Translations under genes and position numbers: made by a program
The notes under the pieces: model-generated
Databases searched by the model: none
Seen by the model: the letters and a program-made list of their open reading frames with translations, nothing else
What the model was told of the DNA's origin: nothing
In this document: positions 1 to 7,472 of the stretch, piece by piece
How the letters are laid out: each line of letters begins with the position of its first letter
Position numbering within the stretch: the first letter of the stretch is position 1
Source of the DNA: Streptomyces zinciresistens K42
GTDB lineage: Bacteria > Actinomycetota > Actinomycetes > Streptomycetales > Streptomycetaceae
NCBI RefSeq assembly: GCF_000225525.1
Contig: NZ_AGBF01000042.1
Location: 1-44,696 of the forward strand
Direction of reading: 5' to 3'
Length of the DNA stretch: 44,696 bases

Positions 1-314
1 CAGACCGGCCGCAGTTCCCGCACCCGCCGCTTCAGCACCGACAACGACCGTTCCCACCCGATCCGCTCGGCGATCACCGTGGCGGGCATCCGCGGGTACT
101 TCGCCAGCAGTTCGCGGATCGCTGGCTCCACCGCGTCCACGATCGAGCCCTTCGGCGCCCGCCGGTACTTCGGCGGATCGTCGCTGGCCACGGCCCGCCG
201 CACGGTGTTCCGGGCGATCCCCAGATGCCGCGCGATCCCCTTGATCGACATTCCCTCCGCACGGTGGAGCCGCCGGATCTCAGCCCAGTCCTCCACACCG
301 ATCACCTCTTCCAC
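1..314 (-). CDS. istA: IS21-family transposase IstA, N-terminal part, cut by window edge
   Basis: IstA is the DDE transposase of IS21-type elements and works with the ATPase IstB. Reading leftwards from the GTG at 314, the frame is open to base 1 and gives about 104 residues. It begins VEEVIGVEDWAEIRRLHRAE, followed by a helix-turn-helix (GIARHLGIARNTVRRA, about residues 26-41) and then PATVIAERIGW. This is the typical IstA N-terminus: an HTH followed by the linker before the catalytic core. A stop codon lies in frame 24 bases upstream of the GTG. The catalytic domain and istB would lie outside the window, so completeness cannot be judged. The terminal repeats of the element lie just upstream at about 355-393. 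Confidence 0.85.
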   Translation of the reverse strand, partial: MEEVIGVEDWAEIRRLHRAEGMSIKGIARHLGIARNTVRRAVASDDPPKYRRAPKGSIVDAVEPAIRELLAKYPRMPATVIAERIGWERSLSVLKRRVRELRPV

Positions 315-354
315 CTGACTCCCATGGAGCCAGACTGATCACTTGATCACGGAA

Positions 355-393
355 GGGGTCACTTTTCATCGACCGATAGGGGGTCACGGTTCA
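355..393. repeat. Probable IS21-type terminal repeat region
   Basis: The octamer GGGGTCAC occurs at 355-362 and again at 380-387, 25 bases apart, directly upstream of the istA start. IS21 elements carry multiple short repeats at their ends, so this is read as the istA-side end of the element. The exact terminus (about 390-400) cannot be fixed without the other end. Confidence 0.5.
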
Positions 394-468
394 CGGAACG
401 GCGACAGTTTTCGGCCTTACTCGCTCCCAGGCGGGGCCGTCGTTAGCCCAAGTGCTGCTGCTGGAGGA

Positions 469-775
469 TCACTCAGGTACGACTCCAGCGGCGGATACGG
501 GGGCGATGGACCGCGGATGCGCTCGTACCACGGAAGTACACACACCCCCGTTGCATCCCCAGCACGGCAATCCCCTGATGCATTGGCCACAGGACTCACC
601 CTTGTTGGGGCAACACTCATGGCCGTGATCAAGGTGCAGGCCATCTCCGTCAGCATGCACAACCGGGCAAATGGCGCACTTGTACCCCTGATGCTCGAAG
701 AGCAGATGCACATCCAAGAACGACCGCGTGTGCTTACTGGCTCGAGTCACGATCCCCTGACACAGCTTGCAGTTA
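469..775 (-). pseudogene. Endonuclease VII-like (His-Me finger) protein, 5'-truncated
   Basis: The minus-strand frame shows a CKLC pair, then YKCAIC, HLDHGHECC, CGQC and RGLPCWGCN. This is the zinc-binding, His-Me finger pattern of phage T4 endonuclease VII-like nucleases, common as small genes in actinobacterial phages and mobile elements. The frame reads through the CKLC zinc pair up to about 775 and then hits a stop in the IS256-end sequence, with no good start codon. The longest start-bearing version (GTG at 750) would lose the first cysteine pair. It is therefore read as the C-terminal 100 residues of a gene cut by the IS256-type element that starts at about 790. Activity is unlikely. 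Confidence 0.65.
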
Positions 776-813
776 CCCCGGGGGGGTCATGACCCTTGAC
801 GTGGTGTAGGGGA

Positions 814-1374
814 TCAGTCGTTTGATGCGGCCGGCAGGACGGTCGTGTCGTCGGGATAGAGGGCATCCATGCTCTCGTTGGAGAGGTAGCGGCGGGGGAA
901 GGCGATCCATTCGTCGTGGAGTTCGGCGAGGACGGCGGTGGCCAGGCGGAGGACTGCGGTCGGGTTCGGGAAGACCTGGACGACGTCGGTCCGGCGCTTG
1001 ATCTCCCGGTTCAGCCGTTCCAGCGGGTTGGTGGACTGGATCTTCTTCCAGTGCTGGTGCGGGAAGTCCGCGAACGCGGTCAGGTCCTCCTTCGCCTCCA
1101 GCAGCATTTCTCTGACCTTGGGGAACTGGCGGCCGAGCATGTCGGCGACCGTGTCGAGCTGGGTGCGGACCGCGTCCGCGGTGGGCTGGGCGAAGACGGT
1201 GCGGATCGTCGCGGCGACCATCTCCGCCGACCCCTTCGGGATCACGGCGAAGACGTTGCGGACGAAGTGAACACGGCACCTTTGCCAGGCGGCGCCGAGC
1301 ATGACCTTGCGGATCGCTTTGACCAGGCCGCTGTGGCTGTCGGAGATGACCGGGCGAACGCCGCTCAGGCCCAA
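814..1374 (-). pseudogene. IS256-family transposase, C-terminal half
   Basis: This frame encodes GVRPVISDSHSGL, HWKKIQSTNPLERLNREIKR and YLSNESM, the C-terminal half of a mutator-type (IS256) DDE transposase. It includes the second catalytic Asp (ISDSH) and the region around the catalytic Glu (NPLERLNREIKRR). It begins exactly at the IS4 insertion point. Removing the IS4 element and one copy of the 10-bp duplication joins this half in frame to the N-terminal half at 2908-3628, giving the continuous family motif RERGLSGVRPVISD. The gene is therefore broken by one insertion and not by gradual decay. Confidence 0.9.
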
Positions 1375-2907
1375 TGCCGTTCGGTTAGTCGTCTGGCGGG
1401 CTTGGCGATGCGTTGATCTCGATGTGGACGGTGGTTCTGTGGGTTCGATGGTCGGTGTTGCGGCCGACGGCGCGGTACTTGGAGCTGATCGCTCGTTTCT
1501 TCACGCGGGGTCGGGACCGGTCTCGGCGGGCGGGCAGGAGTCCGTTGAGTACGGCGGTGCCGATCTGTCCGACGAGGTCGGTCTGGGTGTGGATGATGCC
1601 GGCGGCCCGGATGATCTGGTCACGTGCCGTGTTCAGCGCGATGGTGAATGCGGCGCGGTCGGGGTCGATGTCGGGCCGGTGCAGGACGGCGTCGCTCATC
1701 GCGGTGCGTAGTGCCTGGTAGGCGACCAGAAGTGCCCAGGTCTCCTGGGTGACGGCTGCCGGGTGGCGGCCGCGCAGGACTCGGCCGCCGAGGACGGTCG
1801 ATTTCAGCTCGCAGTAGCTGGTCTCGATCTCCCAGCGTTCTCGGTAGAGCCTGACCAGAGCGGTGGCGGGCGCCTCGTCGGGGTCGAGCAGGCTGGTGAC
1901 GAGCCGGTAGGCGTGGTGGGCGGCAGTGTGCTTGCCGGTGCCGTCGGCAGGGGTGAGGGTGATGGTGGCCGGGATGACCCGGACGGTGACTTCACCTATG
2001 TGGGACAGGAACGTGCCGTCGGGCAGACGACGCAGGATCGGCAGCTTGAGCGCTGTGCTGTGGGTCTTGGCCCGGATGAGGAAGTCCGCGCCCGTGGACG
2101 CGACGGTGCCCACGAACGTGGTGGCTGAGAAGTTCCGGTCACCCGGCAGCAGCATCCCGGGCCGGAGTGCTCTGGCCGTGCCCGCGGCGGTGACCAGGTC
2201 ACGGGCGTAGGTCAGCTCGCCGGTCGCGTCGGTGCCGAAGGCGGCGTCGATGAGGGTTCGGGTCCCGCAGGCCGTCAGCGTGACCAGACGCAGCATCGGG
2301 TAACCGGCGGGCCCGTTCGGTCCGGCCTTCGCCTTGGGGAACACCAACAGGTTCGCGGGCGTGTCCGGCAGGGCGATCTGGGTGCCGTCGATCGCGACCA
2401 CCAGCCTGCCCGCGAACCGTGTCACCTGTGTCGCGGTCACCGCTGCGGGGCCTTTGACCAGGTCGAACAGTGCTTTCAACGGTTTGGGGCCGACCCGTCG
2501 CATCGCAGCCGTGATTGATGAACGCGCCGGTACGGGCAGCGGCACGGACAGCGAGGCAGCCAGCCGGGACCAGATCCCCGTCCAGCCCGCCCCGGTGAAC
2601 AGCGCGCCGGCGAGCAGGAGGTAGACCACCACCCGCGACGGCAGCCGCCGCACCCGCTGCTGCAGACCACCTGCAGACGCGAGTGCCTCGTCGACGAGAT
2701 CGAACGGAACAACCCGGGTCAACTCGCCCAGGTGCCCCACGGCGAACACGCCGGGAGCATGCGTAATGACAGAATCAGACACTGCAGCCCTTGCTGAGGA
2801 ACACGAGTCTTGGCGGACCCGAGAACCACTACAAGGGCTGCACCCGTATCACCAGCCGAAACGCCGAAAGTTGCACCGCCGATCGAACCCCTAACCGAAC
2901 GGCATTG
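1372..2907 (-). mobile_element. Complete IS4-family insertion sequence (1536 bp)
   Basis: The 17-bp termini are perfect inverted repeats: CAATGCCGTTCGGTTAG at 1372-1388 and its reverse complement at 2891-2907. The host sequence CGCTCAGGCC appears on both sides (1362-1371 and 2908-2917), giving a clean 10-bp target-site duplication, within the range known for IS4-family groups. The element carries one intact transposase gene. The intact ends, duplication and open reading frame point to a recent and possibly still mobile insertion into the older IS256-type element. Confidence 0.95.
1385..2782 (-). CDS. IS4-family transposase
   Basis: This 465-aa DDE transposase fills the IS4 element almost end to end (stop 13 bases inside one inverted repeat). 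The catalytic pattern is visible: first Asp in VVAIDGTQIALPD (about residue 130), second Asp in LLPGDRNFS (about 210), and the IS4 signature YRERWEIETSYCELK (Y-x2-R-x3-E-x6-K, about 330). The gene starts at GTG 2782 and has no frameshift or internal stop. Length and motif order fit a complete enzyme catalysing cut-and-paste transposition. Confidence 0.92.
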   Translation of the reverse strand: MSDSVITHAPGVFAVGHLGELTRVVPFDLVDEALASAGGLQQRVRRLPSRVVVYLLLAGALFTGAGWTGIWSRLAASLSVPLPVPARSSITAAMRRVGPKPLKALFDLVKGPAAVTATQVTRFAGRLVVAIDGTQIALPDTPANLLVFPKAKAGPNGPAGYPMLRLVTLTACGTRTLIDAAFGTDATGELTYARDLVTAAGTARALRPGMLLPGDRNFSATTFVGTVASTGADFLIRAKTHSTALKLPILRRLPDGTFLSHIGEVTVRVIPATITLTPADGTGKHTAAHHAYRLVTSLLDPDEAPATALVRLYRERWEIETSYCELKSTVLGGRVLRGRHPAAVTQETWALLVAYQALRTAMSDAVLHRPDIDPDRAAFTIALNTARDQIIRAAGIIHTQTDLVGQIGTAVLNGLLPARRDRSRPRVKKRAISSKYRAVGRNTDHRTHRTTVHIEINASPSPPDD

Positions 2908-3628
2908 CGCTCAGGCCGCGTTCGCGCAGGTGACGCAGGAACTGGGTCCAGAACGCTTCAGTCTCGCTGTCGCCGACCATGACACCGACGACCTCGCGGC
3001 CGCCGTCCTGGGTGACACCGGTGGCGATGACGACCGCCTGCGAGACGATGCGGTGGTCGACGCGGGCCTTGACATAGGTGGCGTCGAGGAACAGGTAGGG
3101 GAACCGAATGTGGTCCAGCGGCCGGGTCCGGAAGGCGTCCAGTTGATCGTCCAGCTCAGCGCAGATCCGGGAGACCTCGCTCTTCGATATCCCGGTGTCA
3201 GAGCCGAGGGCTTTGACCAGGTCATCGACCGAGCGGGTGGACACGCCGTGGACGTATGCCTCCATGATCACCGCGTAGAGGGCCTGGTCGATGCGCCGCC
3301 GGCGCTCGAGGAGGCTCGGGAAGAAACTCCCGGCCCGCAGTTTCGGGATGGCGAGTTCCAGGTCGCCGGCCTGTGTGGTCACCGTCTTCTCCCGGTGGCC
3401 GTTGCGCCAGGTCGTGCGGGTCTCGGAGTGTTCGCCCCACTCGGCGCCGATCTTTGTGGTGGCCTCGGCCTCAATCAGTTCCTGCAGCAGCCGCTCGGCG
3501 ACCTCGCGGACGAGTTCAAGACCATCGGCCGAACGTAGTGACTCAAGCAGGCGAAGTAGGTCATGCTGGGACAAGGCCACCGTGCACCCCCTGGGGTCGA
3601 ACTGCCCGTTCACTCCGGACAGTTGCAC
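2908..3628 (-). pseudogene. IS256-family transposase, N-terminal half
   Basis: The frame encodes the start of a mutator-type transposase: ALSQHDLLRLLESLRSADG, TRTTWRNGHREK (a family signature), SKSEVSRICAELD, and the first catalytic Asp in FLDATYVKAR. It runs to the IS4 insertion point, where translation continues a few codons into the inverted repeat (MPFG) and stops. The likely native start is the GTG at 3580, matching the usual VALSQHDLL beginning. An upstream ATG at 3628 is in frame but adds unusual residues. The partner half is at 814-1374. Confidence 0.88.
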
Positions 3629-3725
3629 GGTGGCCTGCCAGTTGAGCAGGGAGCAGACACCGGCAGACGGTGCACCCGAGGGAGCAGAACCCGCGCACTC
3701 AACCGCGGAGATCCCCTACACCACA

Positions 3726-4291
3726 CAGCGGGACGCCATCCAAGACTGCTGCACCAGGGCCTCCTGCTGCTCGGTGATTCGACACCAACGACGGAGCTCC
3801 CGGCCTCCAATGGCATCGGTACGGCCCGCGCGCTTGCCCGCATGTACGCCGCGCTGATCGGTGAGGTGGACGGCGTGCGCCTGTTCTCCTCGGCCGTCCT
3901 GGCGTTGGCGGCCGAGGAGCAGGCTGGCGGGAAAGATCAGGTCATGCTGATCCCCAGCCGCTTCAGCGCCGGGTACATGCTGCCCACCGAGAGCAACCCG
4001 ATGTTGGGGTCAAGCTCATTCGGCCACACGGGTCGAGGAGGGTCGCTCGCCTTCGCCGATCCGGAGCACGGTGCCGCCTTCGGGTATGCGATGAACAACA
4101 TCGTCGGGGGCATCGACGATGTGCGTGCGTCCTCCCTGGTCGAGACGGTGCGCGAGGCTCTCGCGAAGCCGGTCGGCGTCCCTGGCGGTGAGACCGCGGG
4201 AGATTCTTCGGTCATCCGCTTGGCCACCCGGGGCGATGGACGCCAGGCACCTCCCTTCGACCCGACCTGCGTCAGCCGGGCATCGCCGTAG
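3726..4291 (+). pseudogene. Serine hydrolase (class C beta-lactamase/esterase family), C-terminal remnant
   Basis: From about 3780 the plus frame reads ELPASNGIGTARALARMYAA, then SRFSAGYMLP, FGHTGRGGSLAFADP and FGYAMN. These match the C-terminal third of serine hydrolases of the beta-lactamase/EstB family: the conserved SNGIGTAR helix and the HTG triad that corresponds to KTG. The N-terminal part with the catalytic S-x-x-K is missing. The upstream sequence is the IS256 end, so the gene was cut there. A non-homologous tail of about 45 codons (after EALAKP) runs to the TAG at 4289. No function is expected. Confidence 0.75.
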
Positions 4292-4377
4292 CGCGCCCGT
4301 CTGCCGCCGGCGGGACCCTCCGAGATCCTCGACCCCGGAGCAAGCACACCGCTCTGTCAGTACCCGCCGCTACTGTC

Positions 4378-5727
4378 GTGATGACACATAGGGGAGCGAG
4401 TCCAGGGAGATGGCCAGCTGTGGGTGGGAAGCTGCGGGTGGGACAGGTCTACCGTTACGCGAGCGGCAAGGACCCGAAGCCGGAGTCGCTCGACGGCTTC
4501 CCGAACTTCCACCACGTGACGCACTCGTCGGGCCACAAACGGGCTCTTCTGGAAGCCGGCATCAACGGGATGGCCAAGGTCTCCACCCCCGACGGCATAC
4601 GGCGCCCGGCGATCCTCATCCGCTCCAGTCCCTGGAAGGCCGGCACCGAGCAGACGCCTTGGCACGACGTCTTCGACATGGACAACGGCCACGTCCGCTA
4701 TTTCGGCGATCACAAGGCCGGTTCGAGCGTTCCGCCCGGCACGACCACCGGTAACGCCGCCCTACTCGACGCCTTCACCGACCACCAGGGGCGTACCGCC
4801 GATGAACGAGCCGCCGCCACGCCTCTGCTGCTGTTCCGCGCAGTGCCCCGGAACGGCAAACCAAAGGGCCATGTGGCGTTCTGTGGGCTCGGCGTCATCG
4901 AGCGGACCGAACGGTTGGTGCAATGGGGAGGCCGCGAGCACACCCCGTTCGTGAACTACGTCTACGACATCGCCCTCATTGACTTGACCTCCGAGGACGA
5001 CACGGTCGACTGGGAATGGATCGGGGCCCGCAGGGACGAGGGCGTGTCCCACGCTCAAGCACTCAACCTCGCGCCACGGGCATGGCGGGAGTGGGTCAAG
5101 CACGGTTCCTCGGCCCTCCCGGGACTGCGTCGCCGGGTCGCCCGGGCTCAGGTGGCGAAGGTGCGTGATCAACGCCCGAAGCCAGGCAGTGGTGAAGCGG
5201 CGGACCTGGAAACGATCTACAAGTACTTCGACGGCCGCAAGCACGACTTCGAGGCTCTGGCCGCCGCGGTGGCGGCTCGTGTACTGCGTGGGGCGGGTCA
5301 CGGGTACGTGGAAGGCTGGCTCACACGTCGGTCGGGTGACGGCGGAGCCGATTTCGTCGGACGTCTCGACCTCGGCGGCGGAAGCGGCCTGGCGGGCACG
5401 AGCCTCGTCGTGCTCGGGCAGGCGAAGTGCGTCAAACCCGACACACTCATCACGGCGGAGCAGATCGCCCGGGTGGTAGCCCGGCTCCGACGCGGGTGGA
5501 TCGGGGTCTACGTCACCACCGGCGCCTACTCCGAGTCGGCACAGACCGAGATGGTGGAGGATCAGTATCCGATCATCCTCCTCAACGGCACGAGCCTGGT
5601 CGCGGAACTGCGGAGCATGGCCAGGGACGACCACGGCGGCGACCTGGCGGCGTGCATCGAGCACGTCCTCGCCGGACGGGAGGTCGCGATCACGAACCGA
5701 CGCCCCGAGGAAATCCTGCTGCAGTAG
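4378..5727 (+). CDS. Modification-dependent-type restriction endonuclease (Mrr/MspJI-like catalytic domain)
   Basis: This 449-aa protein has two parts. The N-terminal 200 residues (VGQVYRYASGK, then GHVRYFGDHKAGS about residues 101-113) resemble the DNA-recognition domains of ScoMcrA/AspBHI-like modification-dependent enzymes. The C-terminal part has a PD-(D/E)XK core of the Mrr type: Asp 325 in GGADF and Gln 348-Ala-Lys 350 in VVLGQAKC. The D-x22-Q-x-K spacing is close to that of MspJI-family enzymes, which cut DNA containing 5-methylcytosine. It is the only plus-strand gene at the left edge of the island and converges on the DUF6339 gene at 5809. Two adjacent ATG codons (4375 region and 4378) and an in-frame GTG near 4420 are possible starts. 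The specificity for modified DNA is inferred from domain resemblance only. Confidence 0.7.
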   Translation: MMTHRGASPGRWPAVGGKLRVGQVYRYASGKDPKPESLDGFPNFHHVTHSSGHKRALLEAGINGMAKVSTPDGIRRPAILIRSSPWKAGTEQTPWHDVFDMDNGHVRYFGDHKAGSSVPPGTTTGNAALLDAFTDHQGRTADERAAATPLLLFRAVPRNGKPKGHVAFCGLGVIERTERLVQWGGREHTPFVNYVYDIALIDLTSEDDTVDWEWIGARRDEGVSHAQALNLAPRAWREWVKHGSSALPGLRRRVARAQVAKVRDQRPKPGSGEAADLETIYKYFDGRKHDFEALAAAVAARVLRGAGHGYVEGWLTRRSGDGGADFVGRLDLGGGSGLAGTSLVVLGQAKCVKPDTLITAEQIARVVARLRRGWIGVYVTTGAYSESAQTEMVEDQYPIILLNGTSLVAELRSMARDDHGGDLAACIEHVLAGREVAITNRRPEEILLQ

Positions 5728-5808
5728 CCGGCCACCGGCCGTCCTTACACACGGTGAACCCCGGCAGCTCTTCTTCCAGCGTGAACGCGCCTGACGGCAC
5801 TCGGGGAT

Positions 5809-6570
5809 TCACCCTCCGGCCACCACGGACAGCGACTCCCGGAACACGCCTTCCAGTTCCTCGTCGAGTACTTCCGCCGGCAGCGAGTCGAAGGAGATGA
5901 AGGCGTTGAGCCTGAGCACACGCATGAGGAAATCGCGGAGTACCCGCCTCTCCGCGTTGGGCGGAACGTCGAGCGTTTGCCACACCCTGACGATCGCCCG
6001 CACCAGATGCGGGCTCCCGCCGATCGAGGTGCGTCGGGCGTAGATCTGGTCGAAGTCCGACTCGTTGAGCACGGACAACGAGGCGTAGAGGTCCTCCCTC
6101 CCTCCGTCCTCGTCGTACAGAAGGTGTGCTCGCCACCACAGCCGGCCGAAGACGTGGCGTGTGACGTCGGTCCCCAGCACCCGGTCGCGATGCAGGTCCG
6201 CGAATCTCCACGCGGACACGTCCGGCAGGACGACGAGGGAGAGGAAGGCCCAGAGGTCACCCGCGACCGCCTCCGCCGGAACGATGCCCGAGTCTCGGTG
6301 GAGGACCGTCGCCACGTCGATGTCGAAACCCGCCGCCTGCCTCCTGCCGGGTTTGGCGGGATAGCCGCGTTCGATGGCGCACGCGAGCACCGCCTCGCGT
6401 AGGGAGCCGAGGCTCCGCTCGGGAAGACGGGACCCGCCGGTGGCCGCGTAGAACATGGCCGAGTGGGAGAGAGCCGAACGATCACGTAGGTACTCGACGG
6501 AACGGTGTAGGCACTCCTCCCGGAGGTTGGCCGCGGCCGCGGGCAGAAGCCGCGGATACAGGTGCACCAT
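5809..6570 (-). CDS. DUF6339 family protein
   Basis: This 253-aa soluble protein has no transmembrane segment. It carries the pattern of the DUF6339 family: FDIDVATVLHRDSGI (about 95-110), GDLWAFLSLVVLPDVSAWRF (about 123-142) and VFGRLWWRAHLL (about 156-167). Biochemical function is unknown. The family is recurrently found beside Z1/MORC-type defence genes. It is the last gene of the Z1 operon: its ATG at 6570 shares the final A of the previous gene's TAA stop, so translation is coupled. The alpha-helical composition would suit an adaptor or structural subunit, but that is speculation. Confidence 0.75.
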   Translation of the reverse strand: MVHLYPRLLPAAAANLREECLHRSVEYLRDRSALSHSAMFYAATGGSRLPERSLGSLREAVLACAIERGYPAKPGRRQAAGFDIDVATVLHRDSGIVPAEAVAGDLWAFLSLVVLPDVSAWRFADLHRDRVLGTDVTRHVFGRLWWRAHLLYDEDGGREDLYASLSVLNESDFDQIYARRTSIGGSPHLVRAIVRVWQTLDVPPNAERRVLRDFLMRVLRLNAFISFDSLPAEVLDEELEGVFRESLSVVAGG

Positions 6571-7472
6571 TACGTTTCCTTGGAGAAGAAGCCGACGGCG
6601 TGCTGGATCTTCGCCGAGAAGAGCGCCGGATCCGTGCGACGCGTCATGCGCAGGGAGGTGAGGGATGTACCGGGGAGGAAGGTACGCAGAAGGCCGAGCA
6701 GTGTGTGACCGAGCGTGTCCGGCTCGAACCGGGACGAGTCCGTCAGCTCTTCGTCGGACACGGCCCGCTCGATCATCAGGCGGACGACGTCCTGGCGGAC
6801 GGCGGACTGGATGAGCCGTTCCGCGTATGACGCCTTCTCCGCGCGGCGAAGCGCGTTGAGCACGACCGGCGTGCCGCTGTTCACGAGCAGCACGACGGCG
6901 CCCATCGTCGCCGCCTCCAGGTTCGGACCGACGTCAAGGTACCAGGGAGCGTTCTCCGGGTAGCCGGCACTCTTGAAGTCGATCACGGCCATGGGGAACT
7001 GCGACGCGTCGCCCTGCAGCCGCACCCCGGCCCGGTGCTGCCAGAGCACGGACCCCGCGCGTCGGGGGCCGGTCGGATCCGGATTGTCCTGGGCCTTCGC
7101 GAGAACCAGTTGGGTGTCGAGGGACAATCGGCCGCCGCTGTCGCGTCCGATCACGGTGAACGAGAGCTGCGCCGAGCGGGTGCCCCCACCGTGGAGTGTG
7201 ATTCGGTGGGCCAGTCGCCGGAGGCCGCTGCCGGTGGAGCTCCAGATCGCGGAGAGGGCGAGCTCGGCCTCGTATGGGAGTCCGGCCGAAGCCCTGACTG
7301 CGTCGAGGTCGACCTCGACCACCGTCTCGAGGGACAGGTCTCTCTGGAAGTCCCAGTCGGGTATGAAGGCGGGCAGCGGAACGGCTTCCCCGTCCTCGGA
7401 CTTGAGGGACCACTCGGCCATCGTCACCGACCCGACGGCCGCGCTGCGATAGGGGTAGGCGCGACGATTCAC
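6570..7472 (-). CDS. Unknown 300-aa protein of the Z1/MORC operon
   Basis: No family was recognised. The protein appears rich in beta strands in its first two thirds (for example VVEVDLDAVRASAGL, HRITLHGGGTRSAQLSFTVI). A helical C-terminal third follows, with many acidic residues (MIERAVSDEELTDSSRF). No catalytic motif, zinc cluster, signal peptide or membrane segment is evident. The GTG start at 7472 overlaps the MORC gene stop by 4 bases (GTGA). An in-frame ATG at 7421 (MAEWSLKSEDG) is an alternative start. Its position between the MORC-like ATPase and the DUF6339 gene, with overlaps on both sides, argues that it is an obligate component of the same system. Confidence 0.6.
   Translation of the reverse strand: MNRRAYPYRSAAVGSVTMAEWSLKSEDGEAVPLPAFIPDWDFQRDLSLETVVEVDLDAVRASAGLPYEAELALSAIWSSTGSGLRRLAHRITLHGGGTRSAQLSFTVIGRDSGGRLSLDTQLVLAKAQDNPDPTGPRRAGSVLWQHRAGVRLQGDASQFPMAVIDFKSAGYPENAPWYLDVGPNLEAATMGAVVLLVNSGTPVVLNALRRAEKASYAERLIQSAVRQDVVRLMIERAVSDEELTDSSRFEPDTLGHTLLGLLRTFLPGTSLTSLRMTRRTDPALFSAKIQHAVGFFSKET

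Larger units (their letters stand above)
801..3724 (-). mobile_element. IS256-family element, interrupted by an IS4-family element
   Basis: The element is bounded by a perfect 15-bp inverted repeat: GTGGTGTAGGGGATC at 801-815 and its reverse complement at 3710-3724. The real tips may lie a few bases further out. Inside are the two halves of one IS256-type transposase, split by the IS4 insertion at 1372-2907. No matching 8-bp target duplication was found outside the repeats. The two flanks are fragments of unrelated genes (endonuclease VII and serine hydrolase), which suggests a deletion or rearrangement at this element. Confidence 0.8.

Noticed and set aside
343..792. 149-aa plus-strand open frame
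   Set aside because: It overlaps the IS21 end and is antisense to the endonuclease VII remnant, which has a convincing zinc/His-Me pattern.
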